DNA of 64,000 nucleotides from Streptomyces violaceusniger (lineage in GTDB: Bacteria; Actinomycetota; Actinomycetes; Streptomycetales; Streptomycetaceae): assembly GCA_005405945.1 (NCBI GenBank), contig BJHW01000001.1, positions 3,162,001-3,226,000 of the forward strand, given 5' to 3'. A model generated the notes under the pieces. It saw only the letters and a program-made list of their open reading frames with translations, was not told the DNA's origin and did no database searches. The position numbers and the translations under genes are program-made. This document shows, piece by piece, positions 50,557 to 61,353 of this stretch. Within the stretch, counting starts at the first letter, position 1. Every line of letters begins with the position of its first letter.

Positions 50557-52684
50557 GCGACGTCACGGCCCGCCCCCGCGCCATCGGCACCCCGATGGAC
50601 CGTATCGACGGTGCGCAGAAGGTCACCGGCACCGCCACCTACGCCTATGAATGGCCCCTCGACCAGCCCGTCTATCTGTATCCGCTGCAGTCCACGATCG
50701 CCTCCGGGCGGGTCGCCGGGGTGGACAGCACGCTCGCGGAGGCGGAGCCGGGGGTGCTGGCGGTGCTCAGCCACCTCAACGCCCCCACGCTGACCCGCCC
50801 GGACGATCCGGAGCTCGCGGTGCTGCAGTCCGACGAGGTCGCCTGGCGCGGCCAGTTCATCGGGGCGGTGGTCGCCGAGAGCCTGGAGACCGCCCGCCGC
50901 GCGGCGGGGCTCGTCCGCGTGGACTACGAGAGCCGGCCCCCGATGTGGTGCTGCGCGCCGACCGCGACGACCTCTACTCCCCGGTGCACGCCGCCGCCTT
51001 CGGCTCGGGCGGCGGAGAACTCCAGGACGGCTCGCCCGCCGACAGCGTGCTCGGGGACGCGGACACGGCGCTGGCGGCCTCGCCGATCATGGTGGACGCC
51101 ACGTACTCCACGCCGATGTACCACAACAACCCGATGGAGCCGCACACCGCCGTGGTCACCTGGCTGGACGGTGAGCTGATCGTGCGCTGCTCCACCCAGG
51201 GCCCCTCCACGAGCCAGGCCCTGATCTCCGGGGTGCTGGGTCTTGAACCGGGGCGGGTGCGGGTGATCTCCCCGCATGTCGGGGGCGCGTTCGGCTCGAA
51301 GGTCTACCCCCACTCGTACGCCGTGCTCGCCGCGATGGCGGCCCGGATGGTCCGGCGGCCGGTCAAGTTCTCCCTGACCCGGCAGCAGATGTTCGCCCTG
51401 GTCGGCTACCGCCCGGCGTCGATCCAGCGGATCCGGCTGGCCGCCGGCCGGGACGGCAGGCTCACCGCGCTCTCCCACGAGGTGATCGAGCAGACCGCCA
51501 AGGCCAAGGGGTACGCGGAGCAGGTGGCCGTCTGCTCCCGGATGATGTACGCGGCACCGCACCGGCGCACCACCCACCGGCTGGCCCCGCTGGATGTCCC
51601 GGTGCCCACGATCATGCGGGCGCCGGGCGAGGCGCAGGGGATGTACGCGCTGGAGTCGGCCATGGACGAGATGGCGATCGCCTGCGGTCTCGACCCGGTG
51701 GAGTTCCGGATCCGCAATGAGCCGGAGGCGCACCCGGAGTCCGGGCTGCCGTTCTCCAGCCGCCACCTGACGGCCTGTCTGCGCGAGGGCGCCCGCCGGG
51801 CCGGCTGGGACCACCGCGATCCGGTCCCCCGGTCGCGGCGCGAGGGCCGCTGGCTGGTGGGCACCGGCATGGCCGCCTCGACGTACCCCTCGCCCCGCTT
51901 CCCCGGCAACGCGGCCACGATCCGGCTCGCCCCGGACGGCCACTACACGGTCCGGATCGCCGCCGCCGACCTGGGCACCGGCACCTGGACGGCACTCACC
52001 CAGATCGCCGCGGACGCGCTGAGCGCACCCGTAGGGCAGGTGGAGATGCGGATCGGGGACACCGCGCTGCCGGCCGCGTCGGGCGCCGGGTTCTCGGCGG
52101 GCATCAACAGCTGGGGCACCGCGATCTGGGAGGCGGCGGACCGGCTGCGGGCCCGGCTCCAGGCCGAGCACGGCGGTATCGCGCCGCCGGAGGGGCTGGA
52201 GGTCACCGCGGAGCTGCCCGGCGGCAATCCGGAGGCCGAGCGCTATGCCATGCACAGCTTCGGCGCCCAGTTCGCCGAGGTACGGGTGGACGAGGACACC
52301 GGCGAGGTGCGGGTGGCACGGCTGCTGGGGATGTTCGACGTGGGCCGGGTCATCAACCCCAAGACGGCCCGCTCCCAGCTGATCGGCGGCATGACCCAGG
52401 GGATCTCGATGGCGCTGTACGAACACAGCGTGCTGGACCCGCGGTTCGGCCATGTGGTCAACCAGGACTTCGCCCAGTACCACATCGCCTCCGCCGCCGA
52501 TGTGCACACGATCGAGGCCCACTGGCTGGACGAGTCCGATCCGTACACCAACCCCATGGGGGCCAAGGGCCTCGGTGAGGTGGGCATCACGGGCACCGCC
52601 GCGGCCGTCGCCAACGCGGTGCACCACGCCACCGGTGTCCGGATCCGCGAACTGCCCATCACCCTCGACAAGTTGGTGTCCTAG
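50553..52684 (+). CDS. Molybdenum hydroxylase, molybdopterin-binding catalytic subunit (PaoC-like; one frameshift)
   Basis: Catalytic subunit that hydroxylates an aldehyde or N-heterocycle at the molybdenum site. About 710 residues. The N-terminal aldehyde-oxidase hammerhead domain contains DRIDGAQKVTGTATYAYEWP; the frame breaks near 50935 and adding one C to CCCCC restores YESRPPDVVLRADRDD. Molybdopterin-binding segments are VGGAFGSKVYPHSY and MRAPGEAQGMYALE; the catalytic Glu lies in NPMGAKGLGEVGITGTA near the C-terminus. Substrate unknown; best resemblance is to the aldehyde-oxidising PaoABC group. Confidence 0.9.
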
Positions 52685-52686
52685 CC

Positions 52687-53628
52687 GTGCCCGATCCGCC
52701 GATCCTCGTGACCGGCGCCGCGGGCAGCGTCGGGGCCGTCGGCCGCACCGTGGTGGAGGAGCTGCGCCGGCGCGGGCTGCCCGTGCGCGCCATGGTCCAC
52801 CGCGAGGACGAGCGGGCCGAGGCCCTGCGCGCCACGGGCGCGGAGGTGGTGGCGGGCGATCTGACCCGCGCCCCGGATGTGGTCCGGGTGCTGGACGGCT
52901 GCGGTCGGATGTACTTCGGCATGAGCGTCTCGCCGAAGTACCTCGAGGCCACGATGACCACGGCGGCGGTCGCCCGCGACTACGCGCGGCTGGACGCGCT
53001 GGTCAACATGTCGCAGATGACGGTCTCCCAGATGGACCTCACCAGCGCCTCGGAGTCGACGCAGCAGCGGGAGCACTGGCTGGCCGAGCAGGCGCTCAAC
53101 TGGTCCGGCCTGCCCGTCACCCACCTCAGACCCACCATCTTCATGGAGAACCCGCTTTTCACGGCCTTCGCCCACCGCTCCATCGCGGAGGAGGGCACGA
53201 TCCGGCTGCCGTTCGGCGCCGGGCGCACCTCCCCGGTCGCGGCGCGGGACGTCGCCGCGGTGGTGGCCGAGATCCTGGTGAACCCCTCCTCGCACATCGG
53301 CAGGACCTACCATCTGACCGGCCCGGCCTCGATCGACATGACCACCATGGCCGAGGAGTTCGCCGTAGCGCTCGGCCGGCCGGTCGCCTATGTGGACGTC
53401 TCCTACGAGGCCTGGGTCAACCACGACCTGAAGGCGCTGGGCCTGTCCGACCACCTCTTCGACCACCTCGCCACGATGGCGCGGCTGCACGCGGAGAACC
53501 GCTACGACCGCTGGACCGACGACATCGAGACGATCACGGGAAGGCCCGCGACCGGGGTGCGGGAGTACGTCCGCGAGCACGCCGAGATGTTCACGAACGC
53601 GACTGGGAGCAGTGGTGCGCCGCGGTGA
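52687..53628 (+). CDS. NmrA-type NAD(P)-binding protein
   Basis: 313 residues, atypical short-chain dehydrogenase. N-terminal Rossmann motif VTGAAGSVGAVGRTVVEEL; AGDLTRAPDVVRVLDGC; THLRPTIFMENPLF and TYHLTGPASIDMTTMAEEFA, typical of NmrA/QOR2-like proteins. No catalytic YxxxK is evident. GTG start three bases after the stop of the molybdenum subunit, so it is transcribed with the hydroxylase; possible redox sensor or auxiliary reductase. The last 12 residues may be altered by a nearby frameshift. Confidence 0.82.
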   Translation: MPDPPILVTGAAGSVGAVGRTVVEELRRRGLPVRAMVHREDERAEALRATGAEVVAGDLTRAPDVVRVLDGCGRMYFGMSVSPKYLEATMTTAAVARDYARLDALVNMSQMTVSQMDLTSASESTQQREHWLAEQALNWSGLPVTHLRPTIFMENPLFTAFAHRSIAEEGTIRLPFGAGRTSPVAARDVAAVVAEILVNPSSHIGRTYHLTGPASIDMTTMAEEFAVALGRPVAYVDVSYEAWVNHDLKALGLSDHLFDHLATMARLHAENRYDRWTDDIETITGRPATGVREYVREHAEMFTNATGSSGAPR

Positions 53629-53749
53629 CCCCTGCCCGGCCCCCGCCGCAGCACACCACCCGCCTGGCCCCGCGCCGCCCCTGTCCCTGGTCGACTGCCG
53701 CCGCGCGACTCGTTACGGGGTGTCCGGGGGACCACGCGCGGGAGCCGCG

Positions 53750-54320
53750 TATCGATGCTTTCCCCTCCCCGCCCTTCCCGACACCAGGGGCTCCGCCCTG
53801 AACCCCGAGGTGTGGGGCGCAGTCCCGTTCGCGGGGGTCAGGGGCGCAGCCCCGGTCGCGGGGTCAGGGGCGCAGCCCAGGTCGCGGGGTCAGGGGTAGA
53901 GCCCGCAGGGTCTGGGGCGCAGTCCCGTTCGCGGGAGTCAGGGGCGCAGCCCAGGTCGCGGCAACGGGACCCAGCCCCAGTCGCGGGGCCAGTGGCAGGC
54001 AAGAGCCCCGATTGCAGGGGCCTGGGGCGCAGCCCGGGTGCACGGGTGCAGGGTCTGGGGCGCAGCCCCGACTGCGGGAACGGGGGCCCAGCCCCAGTCG
54101 CGAGGCCAGGGACGCAGCCCAGGTCGCGGGGCCAGGGGCGCAGCCCAGGTCGCGGCAACGGGGGCCCAGCCCCGGTCGCAGGGCCTGGGACCCAGCCCCA
54201 ACTGCGGGAACCGGGCCCAACCCCAGTCACGAAGCCAGGGACGCAGCCCCGGCTGCGGGGGCTGGGGCAGAGCCCCGGGAATCGGGAAGGGGCGGGGAGG
54301 GGAGCAGGCCGCCGGAGGCC
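53750..54320. repeat. Array of degenerate GC-rich repeats
   Basis: The 760-base gap before the SpoIIE gene has no credible gene. From about 53815 it is built of 20-30-base units of the type GGGGCGCAGCCCMGGTCGCGG, repeated more than a dozen times with variation. It is bordered by CCCCTCCCCGCCCTTCCCG (53762) and GGGAAGGGGCGGGGAGGGG (54285), which belong to the dispersed repeat family. The units contain small palindromes (GGGGC...GCCCC). Confidence 0.75.
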
Positions 54321-54387
54321 CCACGATCCGCCGGACACCGCCTGGCGCACTCCCGTACATATGCTCCCAAGGGAGTAAATTTTCCCC

Positions 54388-57107
54388 ATGGGCATGGATG
54401 TGGCCATCGCCACGCGAATCCGCATGATCACCGAGGCGGGTGACGGCCTGAGCGGCCCCGATCTGCTCGGATTCGCGCTCGACCACGCCGTGACGGAGAC
54501 CGGCGGTCTCGGCGGCATGGCACATCTGCGCGGCACCGGCGCCCGGCCCCTGCTGCTCGCCGCGGTGCACGGGCTGATCCGTACGGTCGCCCGGGATTGG
54601 GAGGAGGTCGAGCCCGACGGCGCCAGCGCCCCGGCCCGCGCGATGGCCCAGGGCGCACCGGTGTGGGCGCCGACCCCCGGCGCCGGGGACGGCACGGGCC
54701 CGGCGCTGCCCGCCGGAAGCGGGCTGCTGGCGGTCCCGCTGATCACTCCGGAGGAGGTCACCGGCGCGCTGTCGGTGCTGATGGTCCCGGCCGAGCGGCC
54801 CGCACCGGAGCGGTGGGCGGCCGTCGAGGCGCTGGCCGCGTGGGCCGCCCCACGGCTGCGAGGGGACCCACCCGACCGGGACCAGGACCGGGGCCGGGGC
54901 CGGGACCAGGGCCGGGGCCGGGACCAGGACCAAGACCGGGACCAGGACCAAGACCGGGGCCGGGACCGGGACCAGGACCAGGGCCAGGGCCAGGGCCAAG
55001 ACCCGGGCCAGGGCCAAGACCCGGGCCGAGACGGGGGCCGAGACCGGGGCGGCACCCGCACGTTGATGGCGGACGACCAGGTCAGCCAGGCGCTCTGGCA
55101 CATGAGCGACGCGTTCTTCGCGGTCGACAGCGACTGGCGCGTCACCTTCGTCAACGGCGAGGCGGAGCGGCTGCTCGGCACCTCCCGGACGACTCTCGGC
55201 CGGACCCTGTGGGACGCCTTCGCGCGGCTGCGCGTCGACGACGCGGAGCCGGACCTGCGGAGCCGCTACCGGCGGGCCGCCGAGAGCGGCACCCCGGTCG
55301 GGTTCGAGGTGCGCTGGCCCACCGATCAGCGCTGGTACTCCATGCGGCTGGTCCCGGTGCCGAACGGTCTCACCGTCTACGCCGCCGACATCACCGCGAG
55401 CCGGGCGCACGAAGCTGAGCGGGCCGCGGCCGAGCGCGCGGCGGCCGAGCGCACCGCGCGGATCGGCGAGCTGACCGACGCCCTCGCGCAGGCGCTGACG
55501 ATGCGCGACGTGGTGAACGCCATCGCCGACCGGGTGCTGCCGCCGTTCGGCGCCTCGGGGATCGTGGTGCAGCTCATCGAGGGCCGCGTGATCCGGATCG
55601 CCGGGGCCGTCGGCTATCCGCAGCCCTTCCTGGAGTCGATCGACGGGGCCTCGATCGATGATGTGTCGCCGGTCGCGGAGGTGTACCACACCGGGGCGCC
55701 GGCCTTCGTCGAGTCGGTCGAGGAGTACACCGCGCGCTACCCCGCCATGGCCGGGCGGCCCGCCGCGGCGCACAAGCAGGCATGGGCCTTTCTGCCGTTG
55801 ATCGTCTCCGGCCGGAACATCGGCTGCTCGGTGGTCGCCTTCGCCGAGCCGCGCCGTCTCAACGCGGAGGAGCGGGCCCTGCTCACCGCGCTCAGCGGGC
55901 TGATGGGGCAGGCCATCGAGCGCGCCCGGCTGTACGACATCGAGCACACCCGGGCCAAGGAGCTCCAGCGGGGGCTGCTGCCACGCGCTCTGCCGTCTCT
56001 GTCCTCGGTCACCACCGCCGCACGCTATCTGCCCGCCAGCGAGGGCATCGAGGTGGGCGGTGACTGGTACGACGTGATCCCGCTGTCCGGCGCCCGGGTG
56101 GCCCTGGTCATCGGCGATGTGATGGGGCATGGGCTGTCCGAGGCGGCCACCATGGGCCGGCTGCGCACCGCCGTGAACACCCTGGCCGAATTGGAGTTTC
56201 CGCCCGCCGAGTTGCTCACCCGCCTCAACGACCTGGTGAGCGACCTGGGGGACAACCTCTACGCGACCTGCCTGTACGCCGTATACGACCCGGCCCGCGC
56301 CACCTGCGTCTTCTCCAGCGCCGGACATCCGCCGCCGGCCGTCGTACGCCCCGGCCACCCGGTCCGCTTCGCCGGCGGCGCCCCCGATCCACCGCTGGGC
56401 GCGGCCCAGCCGCCGTTCGAGACCACCGAGGTGAGTCTGGAGGAGGGCAGTCTGCTGGTGCTGTACACCGACGGTCTGGTGGAATCCGCCGCGCGGGACA
56501 TCGACCGCGGGATGCGGCACCTGGCGAGCGCGCTGTCCAGCGCGACCCGCGCGCCCGGCCCGGGGACGCCCGGCGCGACGGGGACCAGCGCGACGGGGAC
56601 CAGCGCGACGGGGACCGGGGCGGGAACGCGTCGCTGGAGCGGCTGTGCGACGAGGTGCTGGCCGAGTTGCTGCCGGAGAAGCAGCTCACCGCCGATGACG
56701 CGGCGCTGCTCATCGCCCGCACCCATGCGCTCGCCTCCGACCACATCGCCGCATGGCCGCTGTCCGAGGGGCCGATCGCCGCGGGCGAGGCGCGCGATCA
56801 CGTCCGGGACCAGCTGACCCACTGGGAGCTGGCTTCCCTCACTCCCATCACGGAACTGCTGGTCAGCGAGTTGGTCGCGAACGCGATCCGGCACGGCAAG
56901 GGACCCATCGGGCTGCGGCTGCTACGCGGCGAGGGGCTGATCTGCGAGGTGACCGACTGCTCCTTGACCACGCCCCGGATCCGGCATGCCGCGGAGACCG
57001 ACGAGGGCGGGCGCGGGCTCCAGCTGGTCTCGGCCCTCTCCCAGCGCTGGGGCACCCGCTACACGCCCACCGGCAAGTGCATCTGGACCGAACAGCCACT
57101 CACCTGA
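54388..57107 (+). CDS. Multidomain SpoIIE-family serine phosphatase: GAF-PAS-GAF-PP2C-ATPase (one frameshift)
   Basis: Regulator of partner-switching type that dephosphorylates anti-anti-sigma factors. About 906 residues. GAF-like domain (about 10-155); a 60-residue linker of only Asp, Gln, Arg, Gly and Pro (about 163-225); PAS domain (DAFFAVDSDWRVTFVNGEAE); second GAF (MRDVVNAIADRVLPPFGASG); PP2C/SpoIIE domain with metal-binding EVGGDWYDVIPL, IGDVMGHG and LYTDGLVES. The frame then breaks near 56620. It continues as a C-terminal HATPase_c domain with the N-box ELLVSELVANAIRHG and GRGLQLV, giving an anti-sigma kinase unit. Start ATG 54388 after AGGGAG. Stand-alone transcript. Confidence 0.9.
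54874..55050. repeat. In-frame hexanucleotide-like minisatellite inside the SpoIIE gene
   Basis: About 175 bases built from GGACCAGGACCGGGGCCGGG-like units, coding for alternating D-Q, D-R, G-R and G-Q pairs. It forms the linker between the first GAF and the PAS domain. The units are short and in frame, so the linker length is likely to vary between strains. Confidence 0.8.
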
Positions 57108-57177
57108 CGCCTCGCGGAAGGCAGGCGCCCTTCGGACGTCGAAGGCCCCGCGGAAGGCAGCGGTGTCCGGTCACGCT

Positions 57178-57396
57178 TCAGCCGGCCCACGCCCCGCCCC
57201 GCGCGGCCCGCCGCGCATAGTCCGCGAAGTCTCCGGGCTCGCGCCCCAGGACGCGCCGGACGTCGTCCGTCAGATGCGCGTTGCGCCCGTCCAGCAAGGT
57301 GGCGAAGAGGTCGGTCAGGAACGCCCCCAGCTCGTCCGGCAGCCCGTGGTCGCGCACCAGCGCGGCCCCGTAACTCTCGTGCGGGGAACCACTCCG
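57178..57396 (-). pseudogene. C-terminal remnant of an NmrA/SDR-type oxidoreductase
   Basis: The minus strand reads SPHESYGAALVRDHGLPDEL, then LTDDVRRVLGREPGDFADYA and a stop at 57178. This matches the ending DGVxRxLGRPPRDFADYARD common in NmrA-type NAD(P)-binding proteins. Upstream of about 57396 the coding signal vanishes, so about 70 of some 280 residues remain. The rest of the 57108-57618 gap shows no gene. Confidence 0.6.
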
Positions 57397-57618
57397 CGCC
57401 CCGGCCCCGCCCGTGACAACGACGACGCGGGCAGTGCGCTGATCGTCCGTCCCGACCCACGCCGGGTACGGCGAGAGGGCGCATGCGGTGGCGGCGCGGC
57501 ATGCGGGGTTGGCGGGCGACGCCCGCAGGCCGTGGTGCGGCCAAGCGGCGGACAGCCTGCACGGCCGGACGCGAACCGGGAGAGGCGCACGCCGGGGCGG
57601 CGGGGCGCGGGGACCCGC

Positions 57619-58826
57619 TCAGCCGGCGGGCGCGCCGCGCCGTGGCATGCGGCTGACGGGCGGCACCCGCAGGCAGCCGTCCGGGCCGCAGGTGGTGGTG
57701 CGGTCGTAGAGGTCCATCAGTCGGCGGGCACCGCGGGCGATGTCGTAGCGGTCGACGGCGTCCGGGACCGGGAAGCGCAGCGGGCCCTGGGCGGCCTGCG
57801 CGCGCAGGGCGGCGGCGAGGGCGGCCGGGCCGGGGGCGATACGGCGGGCGCCGGGCGCGGCGCCGTCCGGCAGCTCCTCGAGGGCGGGGCAGACGGTGTG
57901 CAGCACCGGCAGCCCGGCCGCGAGCCCCTCCAGTGCCGCGAGGCCGAACGCCTCCTCGGCGGACGGCGAGACCAGCACGTCCATGGCGGCCAGCAGCGCG
58001 GGCAGCCCCGCGGGCCGGTCGTCGGCCGGGGCCACCGCGCCGTCCCGCTCCCCAGCAGCCGGACCCGGTCGGCCACGCCGAGCCGGGCGGCCAGGTCCTC
58101 CAGGGCGGGGCGCTCGGGGCCCTCGCCGACCAGCAGCAGCCGGGTGTCCGACACCTCGGCGACGGCCCGTACCGCCGTGTCGAACCGCTTGTCCGCCACC
58201 AGCCGGCCCACCCCGCCGACCACGAAGGCCCGGTCGGGGATGCCGAGGCGGGCGCGGGCGGCCGCCCGGGCGGTCGGCTCGAAGCGGAAGTGGCGGGCGT
58301 CGATCCCGTTGGGCACCAGATGGATCCGGCGGTTGGGCACGCCCCAGTCGCGCAGCCGGTCCGCGACGGCGGCCGAGACGGCGACGGTCGCCGAGCCCAG
58401 CCGCTCGGCGGCGAGATAACGGGCGCGGAGGGCGGCGTTGAGCGGACGGCCGTCGATCCGCCGCTCGCCCAGGCTGTGTTCGGTGGCGATGACCGCCCGC
58501 ACCCCGGCCAGCCGGGCGGCGATCCGGCCGAGCACACACGCCCGGTACAGATGGGTGTGCACCAGGTCGTAGCCGCCGGACCGGATGATCCGCACCAGCC
58601 TGGGCACGGTGGTGAGCTGCCGCTCGCGGCCGCCGTCCAGGGGCAGATGGGTGACCGGGATGCCGTCCGCGCGGATGCCGTGCGCGGTGGCGCCGGGGCC
58701 CGAGAGGGCGATGACGTCACAGCGCACCGGCATATGGCGCAGCAGCAGCCGCAGTTGCTGTTCGGCTCCTCCGGCCCCGAGGCGGGAGATGATGTGCAGG
58801 ACTCTCATCGGGCGACTGCGCCCCAT
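57619..58826 (-). CDS. GT4-type glycosyltransferase (one frameshift)
   Basis: About 403 residues, GT-B fold. N-terminal HIISRLGAGGAEQQLRLLLR with the GGAEQ acceptor-side motif, YDLVHTHLYRACVLGR, HLVPNGIDARHFRF, GGVGRLVADKRFDTAVRAVA. The frame breaks near 58050, then SPSAEEAFGLAALEGLAAGL (donor E-x7-E motif). Likely adds a sugar to a polysaccharide or lipid acceptor. Start ATG 58826 directly behind GGAGG, or ATG 58808 (MRVLHII). Divergent from the processive GT2 gene, with which it may form an exopolysaccharide group. Confidence 0.85.
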
Positions 58827-59085
58827 CCTCCGTATTCCGATGGGCTTCGATCGGTGCCGACCCTGCCAGACGGCGGGATGTAAATCACGTAAGACGCGCG
58901 CCGCTGGGCCGTCGGAGTGGACGCCTTACGGGCCGTCAACAAAGGCGCGCCGAATATCCGATGTGCACGCTCATGCCCCATGGGATTGTTACCTTCTCAT
59001 CTCGCGCGATGACCTGAAGAATATGGCCCGTATGGGTCATCGTGGCGCGACATTCGGTTCGAGCCAGCCCCGCGGGAGTGCCCAG

Positions 59086-61353
59086 ATGTCTGCACCGACC
59101 CCCGTCAGAGAATCCCCTCGGAAAACCACCGCACGTGCCGTAGCCGGGCCGCCGCCCGCGCGTACCGCGTCGGATTCCCGCGTCCCGCACCGCCGTCCCA
59201 CCCCGGTGTACGAGTACAAGCGGTACAGCGAACTTGCGGGCCCGCTGGCCAAGGCCCCGGTGGACCGCCCCTACCGGGTGCGCTGCCGGAGCCTGCTGGC
59301 GCAGGAGCCGCACCGGTTCCGCGCCGCGCTGCTGCTGTGCGCGGCGCCGGTGTGCTCGGCGGTGCTGCTGCTGTGGCTGCTGCAGGCGGACCACTGGGTG
59401 GAGCGCGACTACGCACCGGGGTGGCAGCGGGCGGCGGACCTGGCGATGCTGGTCTCGATCGCGCTGATCGAGGGGTTTCGCCTGTTCACGGTCGTCTCCA
59501 ACGCCCATGCCACGCTGGTGGCGCGGGACCCGGTGCCGGTGGTGGCCGAGCCTGGGACCCGGGTGGCGTTCCTGACCAGCTTCGTGCCCGGCAAGGAGCC
59601 GATCGCGATGGTCCGGGCCACGCTGGAGGGGGCGGTGCGGATCCGGCACACCGGGCCGCTGGACGTCTGGCTGCTCGACGAGGGGGACGACGACGAGGTC
59701 AAGGCGCTGTGCAAGCGGCTGGGCGTACGGCACTTCTCGCGCAAGGGCGTCGAGAAGTGGAATCAGCCGAAGGGCGCTTTCCGGGCGCGGACCAAGCACG
59801 GGAATTACAACGCCTGGCTGGACGCGCACGGCGACGGCTATGAATTCATGGCGTGTGTGGACACCGACCACGTACCGCTGCCCAACTTCCTGGAGCGCAT
59901 GCTGGGTTACTTCCGGGATCCGGATATCGCCTTCGTGGTCGGCCCGCAGGTCTACGGGAATTACGACACCCCGGTCACCAAGGCCGCCGAAAGCCAGCAG
60001 TTCCTTTTCCACGCGTTGATCCAGCGGGCCGGAAACGCGTATGGCGGCCCGATGTTCGTGGGCACCAACAACGCGGTGCGGATCAGCGCGCTGCGCTCGA
60101 TCGGCGGGCTGTACGACTCGATCACCGAGGACATGGCCACCGGTTTCGAGCTGCACCGCCACCGCAACCCGGCGACCGGGAAGAAGTGGCGCTCGGTCTA
60201 CACCCCCGATGTGCTCGCGGTCGGCGAGGGGCCGAGCACCTGGACGGACTTCTTCACCCAGCAGATGCGGTGGAGCCGCGGCACCTACGAGACCGTGCTC
60301 AAGCAGTTCTGGAAGGGCCCGTTCACCCTGTCGCCGGGCAAGCTGCTGAACTACTCGCTGATGATCGCGTACTACCCGATGACCGCGGTCAACTGGCTCC
60401 TCTCCGCGCTGTCGTGCACGCTGTTCCTGGTGCTGGGCGCCGCCGGGATCCACATCCCGGCCGAGATGTGGATGATGCTCTACAGCGACGCGGCGATGCT
60501 CCAGATCGGGCTGTACATCTGGAACCGGCGGCACAACGTCTCCCCGCACGAGCCGGAGGGCTCCGGCGGGCTGGCCGGGATGGTGCTCTCGGCGCTGTCC
60601 GCCCCGATCTACGCCAAGTCGCTGTGCGACGCGGTGCTGCGGCGCACCAGCCGGTTCGTGGTCACGCCCAAGGGCGACTCGTCCAGCCCCGACCGGCTCT
60701 CCACGTTCCGTATCCATCTGCTGTGGGCGGGGGTGTTCGGCTCCTCGCTGGTCGGCTCGTTCTTCCTGGGGCACACCCATGCGGTGATGCGGACCTGGGC
60801 GGTGCTCGCCCTGGCCCTGTGTCTGGCTCCGGTGGCGATCTGGTCGGCGGGGCTGCTGCGCCGCGAGCGGAAGCGTCCGGCGCGTGGCACGGTGCCGACG
60901 GCGCGCGACGCGGCCAGCCCCTGCGCGACGCCGAAGGATCCTTATGCGGCTCCGCCGCGTGGCAGGGGCGCCGCCCGGGCCCCGGGGCCTGGGGCGGCGC
61001 CCCGGCATTCGGAAAGGGGCGGGGAGGGGGAAGCACCGATATGCGGCTCCGCCGCGTGGCCCGCCGCGGGCGTCACGATCCGTCGGATGTGTCCTAAGCA
61101 GGTCGGAGGAAGTCCGCTCTGGTTCGGCAGCGCCCGAAGGGGCGCGGGACCGTGTCGATGCGCGGCTCCGCCGCGCGGGCGCGACCGGCCACGACGGCGC
61201 CGCAGACGGCCGACGACGCATCGCGGCACTTCCAGCGGAGCGCTTAGTGGCGATGGGGGGCGTTACGGGCCAGGTCGAGCGCGTACTTGGTCCACCAGTG
61301 GCCCGCCGGAGGGCCGCCGTTGCAGGTGCCGTCGGACTCCCCGGGCCGTTTGA
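59086..61353 (+). CDS. Processive GT2 glycosyltransferase, cellulose-synthase-like (C-terminus uncertain)
   Basis: Membrane polysaccharide synthase. Two spans near residues 85-130, then the GT2 domain: DVWLLDEGDDDEV, the DxD in CVDTDHVPL, TED in SITEDMATGF, and QxxRW in TQQMRWSRGTYE. Four or five spans follow. The core ends near residue 610 (LLRRERKRP). The rest, up to the stop at 61353, is translated from dispersed intergenic repeats and overlaps the convergent GH6 gene by 110 bases, so a natural stop has probably been lost or missed. Start ATG 59086 after GGGAG. Similar in kind to Streptomyces CslA; the polymer is not identified. Confidence 0.85.
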   Translation: MSAPTPVRESPRKTTARAVAGPPPARTASDSRVPHRRPTPVYEYKRYSELAGPLAKAPVDRPYRVRCRSLLAQEPHRFRAALLLCAAPVCSAVLLLWLLQADHWVERDYAPGWQRAADLAMLVSIALIEGFRLFTVVSNAHATLVARDPVPVVAEPGTRVAFLTSFVPGKEPIAMVRATLEGAVRIRHTGPLDVWLLDEGDDDEVKALCKRLGVRHFSRKGVEKWNQPKGAFRARTKHGNYNAWLDAHGDGYEFMACVDTDHVPLPNFLERMLGYFRDPDIAFVVGPQVYGNYDTPVTKAAESQQFLFHALIQRAGNAYGGPMFVGTNNAVRISALRSIGGLYDSITEDMATGFELHRHRNPATGKKWRSVYTPDVLAVGEGPSTWTDFFTQQMRWSRGTYETVLKQFWKGPFTLSPGKLLNYSLMIAYYPMTAVNWLLSALSCTLFLVLGAAGIHIPAEMWMMLYSDAAMLQIGLYIWNRRHNVSPHEPEGSGGLAGMVLSALSAPIYAKSLCDAVLRRTSRFVVTPKGDSSSPDRLSTFRIHLLWAGVFGSSLVGSFFLGHTHAVMRTWAVLALALCLAPVAIWSAGLLRRERKRPARGTVPTARDAASPCATPKDPYAAPPRGRGAARAPGPGAAPRHSERGGEGEAPICGSAAWPAAGVTIRRMCPKQVGGSPLWFGSARRGAGPCRCAAPPRGRDRPRRRRRRPTTHRGTSSGALSGDGGRYGPGRARTWSTSGPPEGRRCRCRRTPRAV
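60940..61170. repeat. Dispersed GC-rich intergenic repeats, several copies
   Basis: Contains GCGGCTCCGCCGCGTGGC at about 60953, again within the 51-base element 61037-61087 (near-identical to 10642-10692), and a variant near 61159. The block GGAAAGGGGCGGGGAGGGGG at 61014 also recurs at 39441 and 54285. In the present sequence it is read as the tail of the GT2 protein. Confidence 0.7.
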
